NCBI RefSeq assembly: GCF_029894425.1
Contig: NZ_JARXYJ010000001.1
Span: 1,116,001 to 1,180,000, forward strand
DNA from: Streptomyces sp. SAI-127
GTDB lineage: Bacteria; Actinomycetota; Actinomycetes; Streptomycetales; Streptomycetaceae
Length of the DNA stretch: 64,000 nt
Direction of reading: 5' to 3'
The position numbers and the translations under genes are program-made. The notes beneath the pieces were generated by a model. The model was given only the letters and a program-made list of their open reading frames with translations, did no database searches and was not told where the DNA came from. Each line of letters starts with the position of its first letter. Position 1 is the stretch's first letter. This document shows positions 47,924 through 56,554 of this stretch, one piece after another.

Positions 47924-49282
47924 ATGCAACGAGCCAACGCGCTGAACCGGCTGGACCGCCTGCCGGTCTCCCGCTTTCACAAACTCACTCTGCTCGCCGT
48001 GTCGTTCGCGTACTTCTTCGAGTTCGCGGACATCAACACCTTCGCCACCACCGCCCCGAAGCTGATCGACCTGTGGGGCATCACGGTCGACCAGATCGCC
48101 TATGTCACCTCCCTGTCGTTCGTCGGCATGTTCATCGGGTCGGTCGTCGCCGGAACCATGGCCGACCGATGGGGCCGCAAACGGACCCTGCTGCTGACCA
48201 CCTTGTTCTTCGGCGTGTTCTCGTTCGCCTCGGCGTTCTCCTGGGACCTCGTCTCGCTGGGCGTGTTCCGTGTCCTGACCTCGGCGGGCCTGGCGGCGAT
48301 GACCGTCGTGGCGGTGATCTACGTCAACGAGATGTACCCGTCCGCCGTCCGCGGAAAGTTCCAGGCGTACGCCATCGTCATCGGGATCTGCGGCACCCCG
48401 GCCACCAACCTCATCGCCAGCGCGGTCGTGCCGCTGAGCGACTGGTCGTGGCGGCTGATCTACCTGTGGGGCTCGCTGGGCCTCCTGCTCGTCTTCTTCA
48501 CCCGGCACCTCAAGGAGTCACCCCGCTGGCACGAGAGCCGGGGCGACCACGCCGCCGCGGACGCGGTTCTGCGCGAGATCGAGGCACGCGTCGCCGCCGA
48601 GAAGGGTCCGCTGCCCGAACCTGCCCCGCCCGTCGCGGAGGCTCCGGCGGCCAAGGCCTCGCTGCGTCTGCTGCTCCAGCGGAAGTACCTGATGCCGACC
48701 CTCCTGCTCACCGTGCTGTGGGTCACGCAGACCATCGGCTTCTTCGGCTACTCCAGCTGGGCGCCCACCCTGCTCGCCAAGGAGGGCTTCAGCGTCGAGA
48801 AGTCCGTCTTCTACGTCGCCCTCACCACCGTCGGCGCTCCGCTGGGCTCCTATCTCGCCGCCCTGGTCACCGACCGCTTCGAACGCAAGTGGTGCCTGGT
48901 CGCCTTCGGCACGGTCATCGCGCTGTGCGGCCTGCTGTACGGGCTCACCTTCGATCCGCTGTTCATCGTCGTGTTCGGCTTCCTGGTGAACCTGTTCGAG
49001 CGCGGGTACACGGCCCTCGGGTACGCCTACTCGCCCGAACTGTTCGACACCCGGGGCCGTTCGCTCGGCACGAGCGTGTCGTACGGCCTGGGACGGCTCT
49101 CGAACGCCGCCGGCCCCTTGATCGTCGCGGCCCTCTACAACGGCCACGGCTACCAGAGCGTCTTCTATTTCATCGCCGGCACCTGGCTCGTCGGCGCGAT
49201 CGTCCTGGCCGCCTTCGGACCCCGCACCCGGCCGAAGCGTGTGGTCGCGGAGCAGCCCCGGCGCGAGAGCGTGGCCGGCTGA
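47924..49282 (+). CDS. MFS transporter, probable aromatic-acid/dicarboxylate carrier
   Basis: The 452-residue membrane protein has 12 predicted helices in two halves with a charged central loop near residues 200-240. Motif A after helix 2 is GTMADRWGRKRTLLL and its repeat in the second half is ALVTDRFERKWCLV. Helix 1 carries FFEFADINTF in place of the D-G-Y-D of classic aromatic acid:H+ symporters, so it belongs to the wider sugar/metabolite:H+ group. It lies 52 bp after ligI, and transport of PDC or related acids is the simplest reading. The ATG at 47924 has a weak GGCC-rich upstream site. Confidence 0.85.
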   Translation: MQRANALNRLDRLPVSRFHKLTLLAVSFAYFFEFADINTFATTAPKLIDLWGITVDQIAYVTSLSFVGMFIGSVVAGTMADRWGRKRTLLLTTLFFGVFSFASAFSWDLVSLGVFRVLTSAGLAAMTVVAVIYVNEMYPSAVRGKFQAYAIVIGICGTPATNLIASAVVPLSDWSWRLIYLWGSLGLLLVFFTRHLKESPRWHESRGDHAAADAVLREIEARVAAEKGPLPEPAPPVAEAPAAKASLRLLLQRKYLMPTLLLTVLWVTQTIGFFGYSSWAPTLLAKEGFSVEKSVFYVALTTVGAPLGSYLAALVTDRFERKWCLVAFGTVIALCGLLYGLTFDPLFIVVFGFLVNLFERGYTALGYAYSPELFDTRGRSLGTSVSYGLGRLSNAAGPLIVAALYNGHGYQSVFYFIAGTWLVGAIVLAAFGPRTRPKRVVAEQPRRESVAG

Positions 49283-49328
49283 AGGGGCGAACGGGGGCCG
49301 AGGGGCCGGTGACACGGTCCGCGGCCGG

Positions 49329-50300
49329 TCACCACTCGGCCTCCAGCGTCTCCGTCAGCCGGGCGACGGCGCTCAGGTCGGGCAGGCTGCGCAGCTTGGC
49401 CACGGCCTCACGGCTGCCGAACGCACGCTGCTCGGCCGTCACCGCCGGATCGACCGCACAATCGGCCTGTACGTACACGTAGTTCAGATCTGTCGCGAAG
49501 AGCATCGAGAACGCGTCCAGGTTCTTGATCACCGCGCGGCCCCCGGCGTCCCGGTAGGCACGCACCAGGCGCCGTGCCGCATCGGCGTCGAAGCGGTTGC
49601 CGCCCGACCACACGTAGACGGCACGGGCCAGCTCGCGCTCCGCCGAGACGGGCCCGGCGTTGTCCCAGTCGAGCAGGACCGGTCCGTCGAGGCCGACCAG
49701 GACGTTCTGCGGCCGCATGTCGAGATGGGAGGTCACCACGTCTGCGGGGGACGACGGCGAGACATGCCGTGCCAGGTCAACGGCAGTCGTGGCGGCGAAC
49801 CGGCCCAGCTCCCCCGCCCAGGGCAGGCCGGCCCGCTCCACCTTCCCGAGCAGTTCGGCCCAGTCGGACTCCGGGTTGCACCGTTCGTACCAGCCGCTCG
49901 GTGTCCCGCCCGTGCCCTCTCCCGCCTGGTGCAGGATGGCGAGCGTACGGCCGCACCAGCTCAGGGTCTCCGGGTCCGACGGGTCGGCCGCGGTGCCGTC
50001 GACCCAGTCGTACAGCTTCACGTAGGAACCCTCGGGGAGCCGTACGACATGGGCGCCGGTGCGGTCGGGCAGGAGACGTGGCGCGGAGATGCCCAGCGTC
50101 TCCGCCGCGTCGCGCAGTACCGACTCGGCGCCGACGTCCGGCTCGTCCTTCTCGAAGAGCAGCTCCTTCACCGCCCAGGCGGTGCCGTTCCCGGACAGTT
50201 TCCAGATCTGTCCCAGGGCGCCGCGGGCGACCGGCGTCATCGTCCAGTCCCCCGCGCCGAGCGCATAGGTGTCCGCGATGAACTCGCCCGTGTTCCGCAT
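49329..50300 (-). CDS. aminoglycoside-phosphotransferase (APH) family kinase-like protein
   Basis: The 323-residue protein has a kinase-like fold: AWAVKELLF with the ATP-lysine, Brenner motif SHLDMRPQNVL (catalytic Asp and metal Asn), and LLDWDNAGP in place of DFG. The family includes antibiotic kinases as well as homoserine, choline and macrolide kinases, so substrate is unknown; HLDMRPQN replaces the typical HGDLHPGN of resistance enzymes. It converges on the MFS gene and follows the TPR gene by 36 bp on the same strand. Confidence 0.8.
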   Translation of the reverse strand: MRNTGEFIADTYALGAGDWTMTPVARGALGQIWKLSGNGTAWAVKELLFEKDEPDVGAESVLRDAAETLGISAPRLLPDRTGAHVVRLPEGSYVKLYDWVDGTAADPSDPETLSWCGRTLAILHQAGEGTGGTPSGWYERCNPESDWAELLGKVERAGLPWAGELGRFAATTAVDLARHVSPSSPADVVTSHLDMRPQNVLVGLDGPVLLDWDNAGPVSAERELARAVYVWSGGNRFDADAARRLVRAYRDAGGRAVIKNLDAFSMLFATDLNYVYVQADCAVDPAVTAEQRAFGSREAVAKLRSLPDLSAVARLTETLEAEW

Positions 50301-50336
50301 GCAACTCCCCGCTCACGCCGCCCAGTTGATCGCAGC

Positions 50337-52013
50337 CTATCCGCAGCAGCCCGGCGCCTCGGCAGAACCGGTTTCCAGCCGGCAGAAGCAGGACGCCTCG
50401 ACCGGTACGTCGGCCAGTGCGGCGGCGATCCGCAGTTGCTGGGCCACGATCCGCGCCTCGCCTTCCTTCTTCCCGCGGACCAGGCACTCGTGGAGCCCGT
50501 GCAGCGCCCACACGTTGCCCGGGTGCTGGAGAGGCCGCGGGAGGGTGTCGTCGAGACCGAGGTCGGCGCGGTAGACGGCCTCGGCCTCGGCGAGGTGTCC
50601 CCGTTCCAGCAGGAGGGCGCCGTAGGCATGGCGGGTGGGCTGCATCCAGCCCCACGGCTCGTCGTAGGGGAGGTTGTCGTCCAGCTCGACCGATCGCTCG
50701 AGGGCCGCGAAGGCGGTGTCGAAGTCGCCCTTGCGGTATGCCAGTTCGCCGTCGAGCATCGCCGAGGCGATCGCCAGGATGTCGCCGCACGTGTTGTTGA
50801 AGAGCATGCGGGTCCCGGGGACCTCGGCGACCGCCTCGAGGAACAGGGCGCGTTCGCCCTCCGCCTCAGTGATGCGGCCGAGGGCGGACAGGGCGACACC
50901 GCGGGCGTAGTGGAGCATCGCGGTCGTCACGCAGTACAGCCGCGGATCGGCGGGCAGCGGAAGGTCCAGGATGTCGGTCCAGCGGCCGAAGCGGATCAGG
51001 ACGTGGACCCGCATCGCGAGGAAGCCCTCGAGCCAGTCGGCCATGGGCGGGCTCTCGACTCGCAGAAGTTCCTCCGGGATCGACGCCTCCAGCTGCGCGG
51101 CGGTCTCCAGGGCGGTCTGCGACTGGCCCAGGAACATCGCCCCGTAGATCTTGAAGTGGTAGTTGTGCGAGCGGTAGAGCGTGTAGAAGTTCATCGCTCC
51201 GGCCCGCGCGCGGACCTTCTCGTCGGCGGCGATCGCGGCGCTGTTGTCCGCCACCACCCGCCGGTAGTCACCGCACAGCACCTCCAGGTGCGAGGGCATG
51301 TGCAGGAGATGCCCGGCGTCCGGCACCAGGCCGCGCAGCAGGTCCGCGACGGACAGGGCCAGTTCGGGGGTGGGCGACATCTCCATCAGATGGATGTACA
51401 GATGCACGATGCCCGGGTGGGTGCGACCGGTGGCGCCGGTGAGGGCGCGCTCCAGAACCGCCCGTGCCTCGCGGGTGCGCGCTCCGTCAGCGGGTTCGCC
51501 GGTGCGCAGGTCCCACAGCTGCCAGGGGGTGAGGTTCATCAGGGCGTCCGCGTACAGGGTTGCCACGTCCAGGTCGTCCGGGGCGAGCTCGTGGACGGCG
51601 CGCATGCTGTCGGCGTACGGCGCGTTCCACACCGCGCAGTCCTCGGCGGGCTCCGCCTGCGGGTAGCGGGCGCGGAGGGCGCCGATCAGGGCCCGCTCCA
51701 CCTCGGTGGCCCGGGCGGCCGCCTTCTCGTGCGCCGACTCGACGGCCGCATGGGTGCGTCGGACGGTCCGGGCCAGATCCCGGTCGTCGAAGAACTCCCA
51801 GGGCTTGTTGTAGTTCGGGCCCGAGGCGTAGGCGATGCCCCAGTGGGCCATCGCGCAGTCGGGGTCGGCGGCGGCCGCCTTCTCGAAGCAGGCCACGGCC
51901 TCCTCGTGGTGGAAGGCGTACGTCCACACCAGGCCACGGTCGAACCAGAGCTGGGCCTCGGCGGAGTCGGTGGTGACGGGTCGGCCGTGGGAGCCGAGGT
52001 CGTAGTACTCCAT
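50337..52013 (-). CDS. tetratricopeptide-repeat protein
   Basis: This 558-residue protein is built from TPR-like helix pairs. The N-terminus has AQLWFDRGLVWTYAFHHEEA and VACFEKAAAADPDCAMAHWG, a recognisable bacterial family, followed by less regular pairs (HLYIHLMEMSPTPELALSVA, ALERSVELDDNLPYDEPWGW, YGALLLERGHLAEAEAVY). Seven or more helix pairs are plausible. There is no signal peptide or enzymatic motif; it presumably mediates protein contacts in the cytoplasm. The ATG at 52013 has GAGGAG 8 bases upstream and replaces a longer frame whose first 50 residues look noncoding. The role is unknown. Confidence 0.82.
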   Translation of the reverse strand: MEYYDLGSHGRPVTTDSAEAQLWFDRGLVWTYAFHHEEAVACFEKAAAADPDCAMAHWGIAYASGPNYNKPWEFFDDRDLARTVRRTHAAVESAHEKAAARATEVERALIGALRARYPQAEPAEDCAVWNAPYADSMRAVHELAPDDLDVATLYADALMNLTPWQLWDLRTGEPADGARTREARAVLERALTGATGRTHPGIVHLYIHLMEMSPTPELALSVADLLRGLVPDAGHLLHMPSHLEVLCGDYRRVVADNSAAIAADEKVRARAGAMNFYTLYRSHNYHFKIYGAMFLGQSQTALETAAQLEASIPEELLRVESPPMADWLEGFLAMRVHVLIRFGRWTDILDLPLPADPRLYCVTTAMLHYARGVALSALGRITEAEGERALFLEAVAEVPGTRMLFNNTCGDILAIASAMLDGELAYRKGDFDTAFAALERSVELDDNLPYDEPWGWMQPTRHAYGALLLERGHLAEAEAVYRADLGLDDTLPRPLQHPGNVWALHGLHECLVRGKKEGEARIVAQQLRIAAALADVPVEASCFCRLETGSAEAPGCCG

Positions 52014-52184
52014 ACGCCGCTCCTCGCGCTGCGGGCTGTGCTGGACGGGAGTCGATTCTGCCCGAAGAAGGGCCTTTCGGGCACGTGCGAGCCAATCTGT
52101 CCCCCGAACGAACGCAGGTGCCGGAGAGTGGACTTGTGAAGCCGTCAGTCCTCTCTCCGGCACCGGCCGGGCGGCGCTAAGCCG

Positions 52185-53537
52185 TCACACACGGAAGATC
52201 TCGAGGAAACTGCTCCAGAAGCCCTTCTTGACCGGCTTCTGGGCCGCGGGCGCGGGGACGCGTGCCGCGGGGGCGGGCTGCTGGACGACGGTCGGGCGGG
52301 GCGCCGTGGAGGACCCGTACGCCGATGCCATCCGGGTGGCCGGAGTGGGGCTGAACTGGACGGGGAGGGTGGCCAGGGCGCGGTGGAACGGGCCGGGACG
52401 CCACTCCAGTTTCTGGGCCGGGACGCTCAGGACCAGGTCGGGCAGGGCGTTGAGGATCAGCTCGATGGCGGTGACCGCGATGACCTGGGCCGGGCTCTTG
52501 GCCGGGCAGGCGTGCGGGCCCGCGCCCCAGGCGAGGTGGGCGCCGCGGCTGTGCGCCTGGCCCGACGAGGTGAGCACCGGGTCGCTGTTGGCTCCGGCAA
52601 AGCTGATGACCAGGGGGGAGTTCGCCTGAACCACCACTCCACCGAGGTCGACGTCCTGCACCGGGAAGTGCGTCGCGTAGTTGGCGATCGGCGGGTTGTT
52701 GAGCAGGACGTGGTCGAGGGCGTCCTCGATCTGCATGCTCGGCCCGTTGTCGCCCTCCCGGTCGAGGAGCAGCAGGAGGGAGTTGGCGATGAGGTTCCGC
52801 TCGGGCTCCACGCCGGCGCCGATCAGCATCACCAGCTGGTCCTTGAGCTCCTCGTCGCTGAGGCCGGCGGGGTGCTGGACCAGCCAGGAGGTGATGTCGT
52901 CGCCGGGCTCACGACGCTTGAGGGAGACCAGCTCCATGAAGCAGGCGGTGAGTTCCTCACTGGCGCGCAGCGCGTCCTTGCCGTCGAACATGTCGGCCAT
53001 CGCGCTCGTGACGCGGTCACCGATGGCGGCGGGGCAGCCGAAGAGCTTGTTGATCATCAGCATCGGCAGCAGTTTGGCGTAGTCGTTGATCAGGTCCGCC
53101 CGGCCCCGCTCGCTGAACTGGTCGATGAGGTAGGCGGCGATCGGTTCGACGTCGCGGCGGATGCGGGTGACGTTGAGCCGGTCGAGGCTCTCGGTGACCG
53201 CCTTGCGCAGCCTGAGGTGCTGGGCGCCGTCGGTGAACAGGCAGTTGGGCCGGTAGGCCATCATCGGCAGGACGGGGCTGTCGAGCGGAACGCGGCCGTC
53301 GTTGAGGGCGGTCCAGCGGCGGCCGTCGCGCGCGAACAGGGAGGGGTTCTGGAGCACCCGCAGGGCCGTCTCGTGTCCGACGACCAGGGTGGCGTCGACG
53401 CCGGGGGCCAGTTCCACCGGGCCCGCGGGGCCGTGCGCCCGGAGGTAGTCGTAGACCTTCTGCGGGTCTGCGGCGAAGGAGCCGTCGTACATGGGGCATC
53501 TGGCCGCACCGGTGGCGGCCGTGTCGTGAACGTCCAT
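52185..53537 (-). CDS. cvnE: conservon cytochrome P450, CYP157-like (CvnE)
   Basis: The 450-residue protein has a P450 fold with heme ligand Cys344 in AHLAWGAGPHACPAKSPA and an I-helix segment LVMLIGAGVEPERNLIANS. Two normally conserved features are missing: the I-helix threonine (here Pro245-Glu246 after AGVE) and the K-helix ExxR, where EDALDHVLLNNPP has no Arg four positions after Glu271. CYP157 enzymes of Streptomyces conservons are known to lack ExxR. A C-terminal Ala/Pro-rich tail of about 60 residues ends in VKKGFWSSFLEIFRV. It is the last gene of cvnA-E, 52 bp after cvnD, and probably serves signalling rather than a known biosynthesis. Confidence 0.9.
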   Translation of the reverse strand: MDVHDTAATGAARCPMYDGSFAADPQKVYDYLRAHGPAGPVELAPGVDATLVVGHETALRVLQNPSLFARDGRRWTALNDGRVPLDSPVLPMMAYRPNCLFTDGAQHLRLRKAVTESLDRLNVTRIRRDVEPIAAYLIDQFSERGRADLINDYAKLLPMLMINKLFGCPAAIGDRVTSAMADMFDGKDALRASEELTACFMELVSLKRREPGDDITSWLVQHPAGLSDEELKDQLVMLIGAGVEPERNLIANSLLLLLDREGDNGPSMQIEDALDHVLLNNPPIANYATHFPVQDVDLGGVVVQANSPLVISFAGANSDPVLTSSGQAHSRGAHLAWGAGPHACPAKSPAQVIAVTAIELILNALPDLVLSVPAQKLEWRPGPFHRALATLPVQFSPTPATRMASAYGSSTAPRPTVVQQPAPAARVPAPAAQKPVKKGFWSSFLEIFRV

Positions 53538-53589
53538 GTCTGTGTCCTTTGGTGGCCCGGACCGTGCGGTCCGGGCGGGGGGTGGTGGT

Positions 53590-54198
53590 TCAGGCGGCGC
53601 GGTCGAGGAGGTGACGCACGAGGGCGATCAGGGCGCGGGCGGAGGAGCGCTGGTCGCGGGCGTCGCAGTAGATGACGGGAGTGTCCGGAAGCAGGTCGAG
53701 GGCTTCGCGGATCTCGTCCTCCTCGAAGTGGCTGGTCTGCGAGAAGGTGTTGACGGCGATCGCGTACTCGAGGCCGTACTCGTCGATCAGGTCGATGACC
53801 GGGAAGGTCTCCTCCAGGCGTGAGGGGTCGACCAGGAGCAGGGCGCCGAGCGCACCGCGGGCCATGTCCTCCCACAGCTGCATGAAGCGCTGCTGTCCGG
53901 GGGTGCCGAACAGGTACAGCACCAGCTCCTCGCTCAGGGTCAGCCGGCCGAAGTCAAGCGCCACGGTGGTGGTCGCCTTCTCCGGCGCCCCGCGCAGGTC
54001 GTCGACGTGCATGGACGCCTGCGTCATCTTCTCCTCGGTGCGCAGCGGAGTGATCTCCGAAAGAGACCCGATGAAGGTCGTCTTGCCCACGGCGAAGTGT
54101 CCGACCACCAGGATCTTCGCGGCGGTGGTCACGTCGGCGGAGACGTAGATGGAGCCGTTCGCCCCGGGGTCAGCCGATGTTGAGGGTTTCGAGTCCAT
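53590..54198 (-). CDS. cvnD: conservon small GTPase-like ATP/GTP-binding protein (CvnD)
   Basis: The 202-residue protein is an MglA/Ras-like P-loop protein: ILVVGHFAVGKTTFIGSL (G1), TTTVALDFGRL (G2/G3 side), YLFGTPGQQRFMQLWEDMAR (G3 equivalent) and IAVNTF at the G4 position, where the usual NKxD is NTFS. It switches with guanine nucleotides and is expected to interact with the roadblock protein CvnB and the kinase CvnA at the membrane. The ATG at 54198 overlaps the cvnC end by 29 bp, evidence of coupling. Confidence 0.92.
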   Translation of the reverse strand: MDSKPSTSADPGANGSIYVSADVTTAAKILVVGHFAVGKTTFIGSLSEITPLRTEEKMTQASMHVDDLRGAPEKATTTVALDFGRLTLSEELVLYLFGTPGQQRFMQLWEDMARGALGALLLVDPSRLEETFPVIDLIDEYGLEYAIAVNTFSQTSHFEEDEIREALDLLPDTPVIYCDARDQRSSARALIALVRHLLDRAA

Positions 54199-54547
54199 GC
54201 AGAACCTTCTCGAGTATCGCTCGGGGAACGTGCTGGGCGGGGGCCGGTTCAGCGCGACGCAGAAGGTGCCCCTGTTCGAATAAATCGGACAGCAGCAGTC
54301 GGGCCACGCCGACCGGCAGTCCCAGATGACCGGCGACTTCGGCGACCGACAGGTAGCCGCCCGAACAGAGCTCCCAGATCGCCCGCACCTCGGGTCCGGC
54401 CCCGAGCGGCAGCTTCCGGTCTGGGGCCAGGCACACCAGAGTGTGCAGGGCCAGGTCGTCGTCGGAGGGGAGACGACGGCCACCGGTGATGACGTAGGAG
54501 CGGACGAAGTCGCTGGTTACCGGAGCGTCCTCGCCAGGCCAGGTCAT
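54170..54547 (-). CDS. cvnC: conservon DUF742 protein (CvnC)
   Basis: The 125-residue protein has the DUF742 pattern: VRSYVITGGRRLPSDDDLAL, LVCLAP, VRAIWELCSGGYLSVAEVAG, HLGLPVGVARLLLSDLFEQG and a C-terminal ILEKVLHGLETLNIG. The fold is a winged-helix-like module that links the roadblock protein and the GTPase; its direct biochemical role is not established. The ATG at 54547 overlaps the cvnB stop (ATGA), as is standard in conservons. Confidence 0.92.
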   Translation of the reverse strand: MTWPGEDAPVTSDFVRSYVITGGRRLPSDDDLALHTLVCLAPDRKLPLGAGPEVRAIWELCSGGYLSVAEVAGHLGLPVGVARLLLSDLFEQGHLLRRAEPAPAQHVPRAILEKVLHGLETLNIG

Positions 54548-54945
54548 GCGTCTACGCCGGTGTTCTGGCGCGGAATGGCGCTCATCGCCTTGGTCAGCGC
54601 GCCCACCGTCTTCTGCATCCGGATCGACATGGCCTCCATGTCGACGTCCAGAGCGGTCGAGACGGCGAGGTAGGAGCCGCTGCCCCCGGCGATGAGGAAG
54701 ATCCATCCGCCGTCGAACTCGATCAGTGTCTGCTTCCAGAGGCCCTTGCCGCCGCCGACGAAGGGGGCGACGCTGCGGCACAGGGACTGCAGGGAGCTCA
54801 TCGCGGCGGCGTTGCGTTCCGCGTCGTCACGGACGATGCCGTCGGACCGCTGCATCAGCAGGCCGTCCGCCGAGACGAGGATGGCGTGGCGGGCTCCGCG
54901 CACCTCGAGCACGTCGTTCAGCACCCACGACAGATCGGGATTCAC
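54544..54945 (-). CDS. cvnB: conservon roadblock/LC7 protein (CvnB)
   Basis: This 133-residue protein carries the roadblock fold: DLSWVLNDVLEVRGARHAIL, VSADGLLMQRSDGIVRDDAE, AAAMSSLQSLCRSVAPFVGG and TLIEFDGGWIFLIAGGSGSYLAV. By analogy with MglB it should act on the GTPase CvnD, as activator or scaffold. The start is a GTG at 54945 that overlaps the end of the kinase gene (GTGA). Its start is fixed by family length and by that coupling. Confidence 0.92.
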   Translation of the reverse strand: MNPDLSWVLNDVLEVRGARHAILVSADGLLMQRSDGIVRDDAERNAAAMSSLQSLCRSVAPFVGGGKGLWKQTLIEFDGGWIFLIAGGSGSYLAVSTALDVDMEAMSIRMQKTVGALTKAMSAIPRQNTGVDA

Positions 54946-56130
54946 TGGTTCTGAGGTCCTTCCGTGTTGTCCGAGTCCCGCCCGAGCAGGGTTCCGCGAG
55001 CGAATGCCTTGAGCCGCGAGGCGGTCTCTTCGCCTGCCGCGTCCAGGTCGGGTACGTCCGCGCCGGGCGAGGCCACCACGGAGACGGAGCCGTTGCGCCG
55101 CCGGCGGCGCTTGGGGAGGCCTCCGGCGGTCTGACCGACGACGAGGGAGGCGACGGGGGTGGGCTTGGCCGCGATGGGCTCGCCCTCGTGGTCGTCGAGT
55201 TCGACGGGTGCGGGTGCGGGCACGTCCGCCGTCAGGAGATTCTCGGGCACCCGGATCACGGCACGGACACCGCCGTAGGGGGAGACCGCGTCGACGGAGA
55301 CGTGGAACCCGTAGTGGGCGGCGAGCTTCCCGGAGAGGGCGAAGCCGAACTTGGGCGGGTCGCCGAGACTGGTGATGTCCACGGCTCCGCCGGTGGTCAG
55401 CAGGGACGCGGCGCGGGCCTTGGTCTCCTGGTCCATCCCGAGACCGGCGTCGTCGACGATCAGGCATATCCCGGTGGGGACGGCCTGGATGTTGATCTCG
55501 ACGGGGGTGCCGGGGGCGCTGTACTTGGTGGCGTTGTCCAGCAGTTCGGCCAGGACCATGGCGACCGGTTCGACCGCGCGGCTGGTGATCGCGACGTTGG
55601 CCTGCGAGTGGACCTTGACCCGCTCGAAGTCGCGGATCCGCCCCTGGGCGCTGCGGGCGACGTCGTACACCGAGGCGTCCCGGTCGCGTCGGCCGAGCCA
55701 CCCGCCGCAGAGCACCGAGATGCCCTTGGTACGGCGGCTGAACTGGCTGCCGGTGTGGTCGACCAGCATCAGGTCGCCGAGGACCGCGTGGTCGTCGCCG
55801 TACTTCTGCTGGAGACCGTCGAGCAGGGCCAGCTGCTCCTCGGCCAGGGTCGCCAGGGTGCCGACGGCCGACTTCAGGGTCGCCTTCGTCGCCGACTCGG
55901 CGTCCTTGCGCACCTCTTCCAGATCCGCGGCGTGCCGCGCGCTCACCGACGAGTAGGTCGTCTGGAGCTCGGCGAGCTGACCTCGCACACCTCGCCACGT
56001 CGCCGTGCAGTTTGTTGTTGTTCGCGCGGAGCTGGATGTTGGTTCTCCGTGCGCGCATCACTGCGAAAATCGCAGCGATGAGTACCACGAGCAGGACCCA
56101 CAGGAGTGGATCTTCGAACAATGACGTCAT
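54942..56130 (-). pseudogene. cvnA: conservon sensor histidine kinase (CvnA), N-terminus out of frame
   Basis: The kinase body (348 codons from a GTG at 55988) has VRGQLAELQTTYSSVSARHA, a dimerisation helix, and a HATPase with ELLDNATKYSAPG, DDAGLGMDQ and a Lys/Arg-rich C-terminal tail. The membrane anchor MTSLFEDPLLWVLLVVLIAA with its RANNNKLHGDVA linker starts at the ATG 56130 but is in another frame. Removing one base at about 55986-55991 fuses them into a regular cvnA product. As read, only a soluble kinase would be made from the internal GTG. It is either a true frameshift mutation or an assembly/sequencing error; the rest of the operon is intact. Confidence 0.85.
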
Positions 56131-56554
56131 GAGACTCTCTTCAAGTCGCCTCGCGTCGGGAGACTGACCATGCATGGGCCCCGGAAATGCCCGCCACTGT
56201 GCGGCGCGGGCCTTACCGGCGGACCAACCGTCACTCCTTCACGATGGGGCCGTTTTGGCTGTCCCCGTACGCGCGTATGACGCGTCATCAGCCTACTGAA
56301 AAGTGTAATGATCTTATCAGCCGTCACGGTGTCAACAGGCGTATCAGACGCCACACTTGACGACTCTCCACAAAGATCCCGCAAAGGCCTCATCGGCGAC
56401 CGTCAGCGGTCGCCGCCACCCGCCCTCGCCCTCGCCCTGCCCACCGTGCCGTTCATGATCAACAGGCGGAGCCTACCAAGGCTTCGAGAACACTCTCCGA
56501 CCCCTTGGTGAAAACTCGTTTGCGGCCGCCGGGCCCGCCCCGGACCCTTGCCCC
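56131..56554. promoter_or_regulatory. divergent region between the conservon and the GNAT gene
   Basis: This 424-bp gap contains an AT-rich stretch (56295-56330) and an imperfect dyad: GTCAA (56331-56335) and TTGAC (56357-56361) enclosing GGCGT (56338-56342) and ACGCC (56348-56352). Minus-strand TTGACA at 56336-56331 is a possible -35 for the conservon, but no matching -10 at normal spacing is clear. No gene is seen. Confidence 0.45.

Noticed and set aside
49329..50300. Aminoglycoside resistance gene
   Set aside because: The Brenner motif differs from resistance kinases and the APH fold is widespread in metabolism; only a family-level call is justified.
55980..56000. Programmed ribosomal frameshift in cvnA
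   Set aside because: No slippery heptamer or downstream pseudoknot was evident, and orthologous kinases are made from one frame, so mutation or error is simpler.
52185..56130. P450 as part of a natural-product gene cluster
   Set aside because: It sits in a standard cvnA-B-C-D-E order; no synthase, tailoring or export genes of a biosynthetic cluster adjoin it.
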